DNA of 64,000 bases from Hybos culiciformis (taxonomy: Eukaryota > Arthropoda > Insecta > Diptera > Hybotidae), in NCBI GenBank assembly GCA_964007475.1, contig OZ023274.1:50797678-50861677 (forward strand), in the 5' to 3' direction. Both the position numbers and the translations under genes were made by a program. The notes beneath the pieces were generated by a model, which was given only the letters and a program-made list of their open reading frames with translations, did not search any database and was not told where the DNA came from. Of this stretch, positions 29,000 to 40,342 are shown in pieces; position 1 is the stretch's first letter, and the number at the start of each line of letters is the position of its first letter.

Positions 29000-29340
29000 C
29001 ACCCTTAGGCATGATTCCTTCAATCCATCTACATCTATCTACCCATTATATTTTCATGGAAATACATTTTCATGCCCCTGTTCAAATTCTGGGACCAATT
29101 CGAGACTAATAATTTTTTTAGAGCTTCTATCGATATCTATACTTATGTGAATCCGTTAAAACTTTTTAAGAAATTTAAAATTAAATTTGTATAAAATAAT
29201 TCCGACCCTTGGTTTCTATCTTTCAATATCTGGAGTCGGGAGCATCTCATGCTTCAGCTTGGATGAAGTGAATGAAATTATGGATATTTTGACATCAATT
29301 TTATCGAAATCGGCCAGGTAGTTTAATAGATACACTTCTG
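29000..29340. repeat. Probable decayed interspersed repeat
   Basis: A block of more balanced composition. It contains an ATCGAAATCGGCCAGGTAGT motif near 29307-29326, which resembles the AAATCGGTCCAGTAGTTT-like motif common in insect interspersed repeats. No open frame, terminal repeats or target duplication were found. The assignment rests on motif recall only. Confidence 0.3.
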
Positions 29341-31713
29341 ATGTCAATTAATTGCAAAAAAAAAAACTATTCACGCAAGGCTTACATATTTCGTTTGCTA
29401 TGATGCCAAATACAAACAAACAATTAATTATGTTTTCTTCTTCTTTTGGTTTTTATTTCGTTTATATTTTTATGTTCCATTCGCGCAATACAAGTATCTT
29501 TTTTTTTTTTCGTTTATTTATAATTATAATAAAATTGATATTTTCTGTCGAAAAATTAATATCAACAAAACAAAAAAAAAAAAACCTAAAATATAAAATT
29601 GTCGAAAATATTTTTTTTATTTTTAGTAAAGAAATTTTTGTGAATGTAGTTGACCCACATTTTTTTATTAATATTATATATATATATGGCCTACTGCACT
29701 TGGCCAATTTTTAAAAGTTTTCACTCTCGTTAAGCTGGTTACTTCAGATATAAATATATTTGTATGTATATATACAGTAAGTATATGTATAGTAAGTCTA
29801 AGTATATTTAAATATTTTTGAAGTATATATATAAATATATATTATAACACAATGTTTTATTTTTATTATTAGCTTTATACCATTTTTATTGAAATTTTAA
29901 TGTGGCGGGATCTTTAATATAATTCAATGTAAAAAAAACAAAAAAAAAATTACCTTTTTTAAAAGTGTGTATAGAGTCAGTCTCTCAACTTTTTAGCGCA
30001 GACACATGTATGTTTATATTGCGCGTATCAAAAAATTGGTAAAAAAAAAGCAATTTCATAATAAATGTGTCGAAATCCTTTATATTCGTTGGTTATGCAA
30101 TTTCAAAAAAGGTTAACATTGTTGAATAATTTAATTTCATAAAAATTTTGTTAAAATAAGTTCCCTTCATTTTATTTTTTTTTTTTTAGTATAGGAACAG
30201 CAAGTTTAAACCATGTAAAGCAACAGTTGATCAAAAATTATAATAGGGACCAACATAATATTGATCTTAATATCCTGTACGTCAATCGACAGAATAGAAC
30301 AATTTCGATTATTATAAGACTTTATTTGCCTGCTTTTATAATTTTATGCTTCTGTATTCGTATTTTTGATCAGATCCTTAACACAAAATAATGTCAATTA
30401 AGTCTAATGAAATAAAAAAGACAGAACTCTACTTTTTAACTTCGTAGTAGGTAGGTACCTACTCTTTTATTTCTGTCAATATGGGAATATACAAAATGTA
30501 ACCAATACTTTTTATAATTTATGTACAAATAAGTATATTAGATAAAATTATTGAGAAGATAATTATTCAAAAAGCCGCCACTCAATCGCTAAGAAATAAT
30601 CACAGAAAAATTTAAAAATTCAAAAACTATTTTTTCTATAAATAAAATATTATATTTTTTTTAATCAAAATAACATAAATTCTATTCAATGCAAAAAAAA
30701 AAAAAAAAAATCAAAATTTATAAAATCTTGAATAAAAAACCAGTGATATTATTTTACAATTTTTTTTTTTACTATTAAATTACTATTCTGATGTCGATTT
30801 TATTATTATTACTACTATATTATTATGATTATATTTGAAAACAACAAAAAAATAATAATGTTTCAAAACTATTTTTGTATGCGTAAAGTAGTTGATTGCC
30901 TATTGCGTTGCGTGCAGCCATACGTTAAGTATGCCAAGGACAGCAAAGAAAAATCACATTTAAGCTTATGATGAAAAGTGTGCCAAACACAAATAAAAAT
31001 AATAATAATGAAAAAAAAAATTATGTTTTATTTGGACAAATATATAATAAATATTTTTCATTTTTTTTAATAGCAATAATGCAAATAATATTGTAAATAT
31101 AAAAATTATAATTATTTCTAATATAAAGTTTAATGCTTAATAAATTCATTGCATTTATTATTTAATAGCATGAATAAATTTATTCAAAAATTAATAATTA
31201 AATATTGCCTGCTAAAAAATAAAACATTAAAGAAAAAAATTAAAATTACGACTTTAGAATTATTTAATAAAAAAAAAAAAACAATATTAAATATTAATTT
31301 TCAATGAGTTTTGGGGATTTGATAAAATATTGTGGAAAATCAATTAGAAATTTAACTAAGCTAGATATTAAGTCTGGTTTATACTTCTATTCGATAATTT
31401 TAGTCAATCTAACCAGACATATTCTTAATATTGAACTCACACATTAATAGATTTTTCCATTATCCATATTTATCCATATTCAATAAGCACACCTTACTTA
31501 TAATCGGGGCTTCAGTCTCTTTAAACTTTAATAGACGTAAGCTCAATCAATCGAATCCTCAATTCTGAGAATAAGGTTATAAAATTCAATTCGAAAATTT
31601 GTAGGTATTCCCTTTCCTTTAAAGAAAATGGAAATCACTATTGTTTGCTTGTAAAGTTAAAAAACATAAAATATAAAATTAAAAAAAAATTTGTACATAA
31701 TGTAATTATAATA

Positions 31714-31778
31714 GGTTGTAGCGGGTCGGAAATCCTGCGATTTCCTTGCACTTAGGCCGATTGGCCCGTTGTACTGCC
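31714..31778. mobile_element. 65-bp GC-rich hairpin insertion flanked by 11-bp direct repeats
   Basis: TAATTATAATA occurs at 31703-31713 and again at 31779-31789. Between the copies lie 65 bp that start GG and end CC and are far richer in GC than the flanks. They contain two hairpins: GGAAATC-CTGC-GATTTCC and GGCC-GATT-GGCC. The outer ends are imperfectly complementary (GTAGCGGG against CCCGTTGTAC). This looks like insertion of a very small element or a retrocopied structured RNA fragment. It is not a tRNA that I can fold. The AT-rich direct repeat could in part be chance. Confidence 0.5.
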
Positions 31779-31789
31779 TAATTATAATA

Positions 31790-32672
31790 ACTTTTATATT
31801 ACATTGTTGTGCAGCTATTATCCTTAGAAAGTCCTTTTGTCAAGGTAAAAACTATTTTTGTTAAATTATATTCTAGGAGCAACATTTTTTTCTTTAATAA
31901 ACAACAAATAGAAGAGAATTTAATTCTATATAAAATTGAATTAGCTTGGATATGCACAAATGCATTTTGTGATGCGATTAGTAATATTAGAATCAAAGAA
32001 TCCTTGACACACTAACCTAGTAATAGTGACATAGTTTATTTTTTATTTTTTTTTAAGAAAATGCATCGTCTATAAAAAATACTTTTTCTAATAAATTTAA
32101 ATTATTCATTTACTTTAACTTTGGCATGATAAAATTTTTTTATTTTGTAATAGTTTAAGAAATAGACTGTGTAATACGTCTATGGTTTGGTTTTTCTTTT
32201 AAAATGTATTTTATCAGAAGTAAGTGCGAATGTTTTACTTCATTGAAGTAAAATTAGGAATGCTTACATAAGATTTTTATGATCGACAGTTATATATTCA
32301 TGATAATCTCGCAAGTTTAGTTTTTTACAGTTTTGAAAGAATAAAATTAAAAGTTCGAATTTCTCTAACTTTGTGTTTAGACTACTGATTTGTTTCAAAT
32401 TTAATAAAAGGTACGATGAAACAGATTGCAGAAATTGGACACCTACAATATGAAAATATGAAATTTGAAAATATTTATATAGCAATCATTTTGTCTGTCG
32501 ACTGTATGTATGTAACGAACGATCACCTATCGAAATATAAAGAAATGTCCGCTGAGCTTAATTAAGAATTTTCGAGATGCAAATATTTATCTTCTAAACA
32601 TTTTTCTTCTACTTTTTTCTGAAATAAAAAGGTTTAACAAAGGTTGCAAACAAAAATAGTACAAAATACAAA
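31790..32672 (-). other. Intronic spacer, nothing recognised
   Basis: Open stretches occur on both strands at 31799-32015 but mirror each other and match no known domain. I see no RNA gene or repeat. Confidence 0.5.
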
Positions 32673-32680
32673 TATGTATT

Positions 32681-33525
32681 TAGAGTGTCCAGTTCGGGTA
32701 CCCGGGTACCCGAGTACCCGATGTTTTAAGTTATTTTATCGAGTACTCAAATACCCGGGTAATCGGTTCGAGTATCGAGTACTTAAAAATAAAATAAAAT
32801 TCAAATATAGTTAAAGCTTTTAGAGGTTTATAAAGTGATTGGAACCAATAGATTGAAGAGATTACAAAAAACTTTATCGGTATCTTCTGAGCGGGTTTTT
32901 ATTTCCAAATTTTTATTGGGTACTGACTCAGAGCTGAATAAATTTAAGTATTTTTGTACTGAATACAATATAAGTACCAGTATACTGGTACTGGAAAAAT
33001 ACTGCAGTATTTTTTTCTCACAATATACTGGTACTGCAGAAAATTTAAGTACCAGTATACCGGTACTGAAAAAATACTGCAATATTTTCTCACAATATAC
33101 TGCTACTGCAGAAAATTTAAGTACCAGTATACTGGTACTGCAAAAATACTGCAATATTTTTCTACAATGTATTGATACTGCAAAAAATTTCAGTAGCAGT
33201 ATATATAGTATATTGGTACTGACATTTTTTTCCAGTTCCAGTACATTGTAGAAAATATTACAGAATTTTTGCAGTAACAGTATACTGGTACTTATATTGC
33301 AAAATACTTAAATTTAGTTAGTTTTGGCGTACTGAAACGTTAAATGCATAAGGTGTGTTGAAATATTATTTCTTAAAAAACAATAAAAATTAATAAATTT
33401 AAAAAAATATATATTTTTTGGGTGTTTCACTCCAAAAAAAAAGTACTATCCGGGTTACCCGGGTAGTTGGTGAATTGATACTCGACTACCCGGGTAATTG
33501 AAAATCGGGTAATTTGGACACTCTA
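32681..33525. mobile_element. Non-autonomous hAT-type transposon (845 bp)
   Basis: The left end TAGAGTGTCC and right end GGACACTCTA are perfect inverted repeats. Both sides carry the same 8-bp target duplication, TATGTATT (32673-32680 and 33526-33533), diagnostic of the hAT class. Subterminal regions at both ends carry repeated ACCCGGGTA palindromes, likely transposase-binding sites. At 32871-32900 the plus strand encodes TLSVSSERVF, resembling the conserved (S/P)SERVFS motif near the C-terminus of hAT transposases, so the element seems to be a deletion derivative of an autonomous parent. The centre is filled with tandem palindromic repeats. Confidence 0.88.
32972..33190. repeat. Three tandem 72-75-bp repeats with a 20-bp palindrome, inside the hAT element
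   Basis: Units begin at 32972, 33047 and 33119 (75, 72 and 72 bp). Each starts with AGTACCAGTATACTGGTACT, a perfect palindrome in units 1 and 3 with one change in unit 2, followed by ATACTGCAATATTTT-like sequence. Degenerate and inverted copies continue to about 33290. Open stretches of 108 and 138 codons here are translations of the repeat and are not genes. Confidence 0.9.
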
Positions 33526-35346
33526 TATGTATTTCAAATATTCGAAAGCTAACCAAAACGAAGGAGATATATATTATTATGATTTCTTCAACTGGCACCA
33601 ATTAAATAATTCTGGTAAAAAAAACTAAATTTGTACGAACGGGAGTAAATAAAAATAAAAATGAATTTTACATTATTATGCGACTTTGAAAAATATGACG
33701 AGGTTTTCATGTTTTATTTTTTTATTTTAAAATTTTATTTTTTTAGTAAATTGATATTTTTTTTTTGTTATTATTATTATTATTATTTTGATTGAAGGTC
33801 TGTATTTTGCATTTTCTAAATATTTAGAATTACATTGTTTTTATATATTCTTATTTAGGTTAAACCATTTAAAATTTTAAAAATGAAAGATCCGATGAAA
33901 AACAAATGAAAATGAAAATAAAAATCTGTCCAAAACTAAATTGAAATATATTTATGTATATAAATATGTAAAAGTCGATATTAATTTATATTTTCATTGT
34001 GTCAATAAATGTTCATCCTATGTTATGTATTGTTCAATTAGTTAATGTAAGAAAAATTGTCCTTTGCAAAACTTATACTTGCTTAGAATAAAACAAACCG
34101 AAGTACTTAATTCAATCTATAATATTATTGTGCTAGTTATTATTATGAACTACGAAAGATTAGTAATTAACGTAAATACATATTTTAATGATTAAAAATA
34201 TTAAAATTTTGATTATTTATTTACATATGTATATGTATAAATCCAATATTACAAATTGAGATATTTTTTGAAAATTTATTGAAAACTTCGTGCCTTCTCA
34301 AACTCAAAATACTTAGATTTTTTTATTACCTAGCCTAAACAGGCAACCTACAAATAAAACTATACTTAAAACTCCACAATGTTCTTAAATATTGTTATCA
34401 TTGCATTTTGAAAAAATGGCTCATCATATATGTATTAAAGGGAAACTACCTATATGTATATAAAAAACATTTTCTAATTTTTCAGAATATAAAAAATCTA
34501 AAAATAAAATTAAATTATTGCAAAACAAACTAAAAATTAATTCTAGTAATCTGGTTTTGAATTAAAATGTTGGAATTAAATTACATAAGAACATATTATA
34601 TAGAAAGTGAAAATGTTATACGAAATTTTCAAAATTGCAAACATTGCAAAAAAACAATCATTACATTATTGCAATATAAATAATGCATTTTTCCAATTTA
34701 CTTTAACTTTGAGTCATCATAATAAAATTTTGTTTATCATTATTTATTCTATATAAAAATATAGAAAAAAAAAAAAAAAATTTGCAAGCATTTCATTTTT
34801 AATTTTTTAAACAAAGTAATAATTAATCACCTAAATTTTTTAAAAATAAATGTTTAATATTAAAAAAAAAAAAAAATTAAATAAAAAAATGTAAACATTA
34901 AACCAGCTTGCACTCAATCGCATAATATTTTTATTTATTTTTATATCGTGCATTTGGCCTTGGCCCACTAACACACTTATTTTGTATGTCAGTCAGATTT
35001 ATTTAGTGCAAAAAATTATATATATAAATACTTATATATTTTAAACAAAAATAGTACCTTAAGGTTAAATTTTATTTCGCATATAAATTGAATTGCAAGT
35101 TATATACACACCAAAAGCTAGAGAAATATACATTTTCATCTTATTTACTTATTGCATTCTTTTTTTTTTTTTTTATCTAACAACGTAAATAAAATAAATT
35201 AAAATTTAAAGAATTTAATATAAGAAAATGTTTAATATCGATGCACACAAAATAAATATATTAATCTTGAATTCGTTTGATTTTGAATTTACGTTTATAG
35301 GAGCATTGAAAGTAGACTCAATCTTTCCTTTCTGAGACAGAAAATG

Positions 35347-35652
35347 TCACGTGTAACGTGTAAGAGTGATAATGTTAAAGTAATATTTTACGAAATGTAA
35401 GACATTATCTATTTCATAGAAATAAGGGATATTATGGATTACACCAAGAATTTTAAAAACGTATATTATTTTTATAAAATTCAAGGAATATAGATTTATA
35501 ACTCTAGAGGGAAGAGAAGAGTAGAACTCACGTAGGATTTTTACGATGGATCGTAATCTATAATAAACCCGCTGATTAACAAAATTTAGATCTAGATAAT
35601 TTTTAAGATTTTGTATTAAGTATGCAAATACATCTTTTTGTGATGTTGTCAA
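35347..35652 (-). other. Unassigned 101-codon open stretch
   Basis: It runs from an ATG at 35652 to a TGA. It is less homopolymeric than other intronic stretches, with mixed residues such as NFVNQRVYYRLRSIVKILRE and a Ser-Leu-Pro-Ser-Arg-Val-Ile-Asn segment that vaguely recalls the end of insect non-LTR retrotransposon proteins. There is no catalytic motif, no start context of note and no splice evidence. It may be a LINE remnant or chance. Confidence 0.15.
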
Positions 35653-37599
35653 AATATGAAAATGTTTAATACCTAGTAAAGAATTTTGTATACAGTAAAA
35701 TCACATAATAAATGTAAACCAATAATAACTTATTTACATATTTTGTTAGTTTTTAGTTAATTTTATAAACTATTTAAATTGATCTGAGTTCTCCCTTTTT
35801 TCAAATAATCCTAATTTGGCTTAATCGCAAATGCAGAGAAACGTAGTGAAACTAAATTTAAAGAATTAAATTAAAAAATAAACCCTTATTTACCGAAAAG
35901 ATATGTAAAATCAAATGAAAAGCAGTAGTCAAGAAGCGAAATTAAATCAGTTTTTATATAAATAAAAAATCAACATTGACCATAATTTGTATTTCGTTTC
36001 GATTTTAAAATAGTTCGAAAATTCTAATCTCGTTATAAAAAATTAAATTTGAGAATAGGATTTTCGATTAGAATTATAAAATCGAAATTAAAGATCACAG
36101 TAACGGCGATACCAAAACAATATCTTGCAGAGTACAATAAGTAAACCATTAAATAAACTGCATTAAGAGGTCCACAAAATATACTTCAAATGTTAAATAC
36201 AATATTCAAGAAGACATTGACTTAATTTTTTATTTATGACTCTAAAGACATTGATAATTAAATTTTTTATTTATTTTTTTTAAAGTTAATTAATCAGATA
36301 CTCAAATAAAAAACAAGTTAAATAAAAAATAGAATAAAAAAAAATCAGTTTTTAAAGTTCATTAAAAAAAAAACACAATTATTGTTGTTTAATAAATTTT
36401 CTATGTACAACTTTTTTTTTCTTTTATTACCAAACAATATTGAATTAACCATAAATTGATAATAATGTTAAGATTATGAAATTTCAGGGACGCATATTCC
36501 TTGGTCTGGGTTTGTGTGTTGTTATTAAAAAAAAAAAATAGTAGTAGTAGTAATAAAGAAAATGAAGAAAATAATAAGAAAAAAAAGTCTGAATTAAATT
36601 TATTATGTTTTGTTGGAAAACTTGAATTTAAAATTTATTATTATTTTATTATTATTATTGTAGTAACGTAGGTAGGTATATCTATAAAATTTATTTATTT
36701 TTTTTTTCTTTTAAAAAACGCATGATATTAATTTTCTTTGCTTAGGGAATTTTATTGGTGTCAGTGCCATAACTGATGCGAACACTTGTATTACATTGAA
36801 ATGTGATCATTGTGGTAGAAAAATAAAATAATTTTTTATATATATAAATATATATAAAAATATATATTTTCTCAAAAGCTAATCATAAAAATGTAAAAAA
36901 AAAAAACACATCTCCCTACTTCATAAATTAGTTGAATGTAAAATATAAAAAAAAACTTGTAATGACATCATTTTCAATTATGCAATTCTTAACTTAAAAA
37001 AAAACTTATTTTCTTTATATAAAGCAAAAAAAAATAAAAAATAAAAATCGAAATAAAATTCATGTCTATATAAAAAAAAAAATGTATAAAAAATTTTTAA
37101 AAGAAAAATTTATGTAAAGCTTAAATAAATCTCGGTAAATTTAATTTTAAGCCATATAGTTAGTTATTTGTGTTTCTTTAAAAAAAAAAAAAAAAGCTTA
37201 TAATTCTAATACGTACATACATTTTATTTTTATGTTTTTTTAAGTTATAGAATTGACCTAAAACATTAAAATGTCAAATTTTCTAAGATTGCAAATTATT
37301 TTTTTTATATAATATGTAGTTTTTTTCTTTGTTTTACCAGCGTAAGCCAGGAATGGATTTCGGGTTCGAGTTTACCTGGATATGACTGAATTTTGATCAA
37401 AGTTTATTCTAATTTTCTATCTCTTTAAATATTGGTTTGGAGGATAGGCGAATTCAAGAACAAAAAATCATCAACATAATAATTTTTTAAAACGTTTTCG
37501 CCGATTTTGGAACAATGGACAAAAATATTGGTCCAATGATAAAATATAATATATACAGGTAACTCCGAAGACAAATAAATGTTCACAAATACCTAGTTA

Positions 37600-37940
37600 G
37601 CATGGAGAGTTGAAACCGGGTTCAACTACGGTTCAACTACATGTAAACGGTGGAAAAGTTAACCTGGGTTAACCTGATTCAACCCAAGAAATTCGCTCGG
37701 TTAAGTTAACACTATCCATGTAAACGGTTAACCCGGTTAAAAATAAACAACAGCTGCTGTTTGTTTTGTTTCTTTTTTGTTGTATGAGCTTGTCATTTTC
37801 AAACTCAATTCAACCACAGTTCAACCACATGCTTTTCGACTACATCATGTAAACACTTGACCTCTGTTGGACTATCATGTAAACTAGTTAAAAGGTGTAA
37901 CTAGTTAAAAACTTTAAAATATATCATGTAAATGTGACGT
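37600..37940. repeat. Repeat module with five CATGTAAA motifs
   Basis: CATGTAAA occurs at 37640, 37717, 37846, 37876 and 37925. A direct repeat pairs TTCAACTACGGTTCAACTAC (about 37621) with TTCAACCACAGTTCAACCAC (about 37809). GTTAACCCGGTT and GGGTTAACC motifs and a central ACAGCTGCTGT palindrome (about 37750) add to it. The module is richer in GC than its surroundings. It could be a decayed MITE or a cluster of binding sites. No target duplication was found. Confidence 0.5.
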
Positions 37941-38913
37941 GAATAATCTGAGATGATAATGTGCACTGCAGATGAACAGTTGAGGAGGCAGTATCGTTCA
38001 GTTCTGAACTCTATCACCAATTTTTGACGTGAAAATTCTCACTGACAACCAATGCAATGAGTAAATAGAAAATCAGAAACATATACGAGTTTCGTATTGT
38101 CAAAATGTACAAACCTAACACACATAATTTTATTATAAGCTTTTTAAAGAAAAATATGAATTGAGAAAAGCTTGCTATTTGTTCATTTGATGATTTGATT
38201 TTTCTTCTTTTTTTTTTTTTTAAAGCTTCTAATTTATGGTCATGTATTTTATTTTCAAGAATCATAGTATGTAAATCTTTAAAAAAAAAAAAACCTAAGA
38301 AATATGAATGTTTTTAGTTGTTGCAATTTAGTTCAAAATTCAATATAATATGAAATACTGAGGAAAAAAATAAAAGCTCTTTGGAAAAATCTGTCAAAAG
38401 GCGCTTACCTCAATAAAATTTATGTTGAGCTTTTTCGCGCAGGCTTATTAAGAATTACAGGTCTTTGTATTAATCTTTTTTTAATATTATTTGTAGCTTA
38501 TGTAAAAATTTTAAATAAAAATAACAAATTTATGTTAAATAAATTTTAAGAAAAAAAAAAATAAAAATAAAATATATAATTAACCTAGATTAACAAATTT
38601 AAGCCGAATTTGTTTTTTTTTTCGTGTGTTTATCTTAATGTTTTAAATTTTAAAATGACATTAATGCATTATTTATTGTTTTTATTTTGCTATATTATAA
38701 TAAGCTTTAATATGGGTGCAGTTCTATTCTTTTATTAATTTTTTCTATAATACTTATTTGCTTATATTTAAAAAAACTGGACCAATTTGTTTCGCAATAT
38801 TGTTGACTCAGTTTTGATGAATGACAACACAATATTCAAATGAATTTTAAATTAAAGAAAAAATTTATTATATATTTTTGTTCTAATATTTTTATGTTAT
38901 CTATAGGTATATG

Positions 38914-38960
38914 ATTACCGGTAATATTCCGAACGACGACGACACGGCACGCCTCTTAAG
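38914..38960. other. GC islet beside a perfect 12-bp palindrome
   Basis: The palindrome ATTACCGGTAAT at 38914-38925 is followed by GAACGACGACGACACGGCAC (38931-38950). It stands out in the intron and lies about 250 bp from a hAT insertion. It is a candidate protein-binding site. Confidence 0.3.
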
Positions 38961-39213
38961 AAAATACATATATGTGGGAACAAACTTTTATCATTTATAG
39001 TCTGTCTACTATTTTTAACTCTGCCAATAACATAAATATCAGATATGAGATATGTACTATGTAGAAAGAAATAAGAGTTAGGAGAATATACTTAGTTTCT
39101 TATAATGAAATGCTTTCAGCCCGCAAAAATGATATTTATGCTTAGCGAATAAGGGATTTTTAGTAAATTGTACTTCGTAATGTGAATAGAAAAAAAAAAT
39201 TATACATATCTAT

Positions 39214-40334
39214 CAGTGGCGTGCGGTGACTTTTATTTGAAGGTGTGCAGAGTTGTCCCACTCTTGGAGTGACCCGGAACCAATGACGAAGACGTAGAGG
39301 GACTATGGTTCCATTTTTTTTTTTTTTTTTTTATTAATCTAGTTTATAATGTTTTGAATTAAATTTAATTTCACAATAGTACTTCTCCTCAAAAAATTTT
39401 AAAATAAAAATATTCTGTGTAAAAAAATTCAACATGCATTTTGTGACTGTAATTTCCTTTTGAGTTTTAATTACACCAACCAAACGCAACTAGAATATTT
39501 TACGTTCAGAATATTTTTATTCCAAAATTTTCCTGAGAAGCATTAAACTAAATTTTAACAAAAACATTTCAATAGACTTTTTTTTTTAACGATTCTTATG
39601 TTCAGAGGAGAAAAATTCCTTTGAGCGGCAAAACATCAAAAGCACAAAACAAAACAAAACAACACACCTTCACAGTTTTCCACTAGAGTTCTTATGTTCA
39701 AAGGAGAAAAATTCCTTTGAGCGGCAAAACATCAAAAGCACAAAACAAAACAAAACACACCTTCACAGTTTTCCACTAGAGTTCTTATGTTCAGAGAAAG
39801 AAAAATTCCCTTGAGCGGCAAAACATCAAAAGCACAAAACAATATAAAAAGCTTACACCTTCACAGTTTTCCACTAGAGTTTTTTGTGTAGGATCAGAAA
39901 TTGTTTATAATGTTCGTTTGTTGATAGAGAGGTGCAGAAATTTTGTAGCACACAAAAGGATTTATTTTTTGTTATTTTGCTTATGTAAAATGATTACGCA
40001 TGCGCAATGCTGGAAATTTTTTATATGAAAAATAAAAAGCTTTATTACTTTTGTTCAAGCAAGTTGTGCTAGCACCTGATTAGCACCAAAAAATTTGTTA
40101 TAACTATAATTGCGGTGAGATAATGGTAAATTTTTAGTTTTTACTTTTTTCAGATTCTAACGCGATTTTTGAAAATATTCAGAGTACTTTTGTTTGCCAG
40201 TATGTATTGAAAAAAAAAACATATTGATTTAAAAACTCTAGCTAGTTATAATTTTTTTTATAATTTTATTTTGATAAGGTATTTTTTAAGAGAGTGTGCT
40301 CTGCACCTGGAGCACCTTAGACCGCTCGCCACTG
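39214..40334. mobile_element. Non-autonomous hAT-type transposon (1121 bp)
   Basis: The ends CAGTGGCGTGCGGT and ACCGCTCGCCACTG are inverted repeats with one mismatch over 14 bp. The perfect 8-bp target duplication ATATCTAT is at 39206-39213 and 40335-40342. Similarity continues inward imperfectly (AAGGTGTGCAGAG against the complement of the right end). There is no transposase frame. Three internal tandem repeats fill 39593-39881. The CAGTGGCG-type terminus and the duplication length fit the hAT superfamily. Confidence 0.92.
39593..39881. repeat. Three tandem 93-100-bp repeats inside the hAT element
   Basis: Units begin TTCTTATGTTCAGAGGAG at 39593, 39689 and 39782 and each ends near TTTTCCACTAGAGT. 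They share the segments GAGCGGCAAAACATCAAAAG and CACCTTCACAGTTTTCC. The near identity suggests recent internal amplification relative to the age of the insertion. Confidence 0.93.
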
Positions 40335-40342
40335 ATATCTAT

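Larger units (their letters stand above)
9441..31702 (-). other. Right part of the giant alpha-beta intron of ftz-f1, no gene seen
   Basis: About 22 kb without a convincing exon. It holds A/T runs, microsatellites (ATA repeats at 19670-19693 and 19877-19900, AT repeat at 18279-18310, GGTA repeat at 26043-26067), a probable decayed interspersed repeat at about 29000-29340, and GC islets at 13525-13660, 16287-16306, 18029-18039, 21898-22026 and 30885-30960. Open stretches here, up to 146 codons, are Phe/Ile/Lys/Tyr-rich and driven by homopolymers. Confidence 0.65.
33534..39205 (-). other. Intronic spacer of ftz-f1
   Basis: No exon is recognised. It includes the repeat module at 37600-37940, a GC islet at 38914-38960 and an unassigned 101-codon open stretch at 35347-35652 on the minus strand. 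The rest is A/T-rich sequence. Confidence 0.55.

Noticed and set aside
29352..29714. 120-codon open frame, also open in antisense
   Set aside because: Both strands are open because of A/T runs. The composition is that of translated homopolymers.
32828..33251. 108- and 138-codon frames on opposite strands
   Set aside because: They are translations of the tandem palindromic repeat inside the hAT element.
37365..37380. GGTTCGAGTTTACC, resembling a tRNA T-arm
   Set aside because: No acceptor stem, D-arm or A-box at the required distance.
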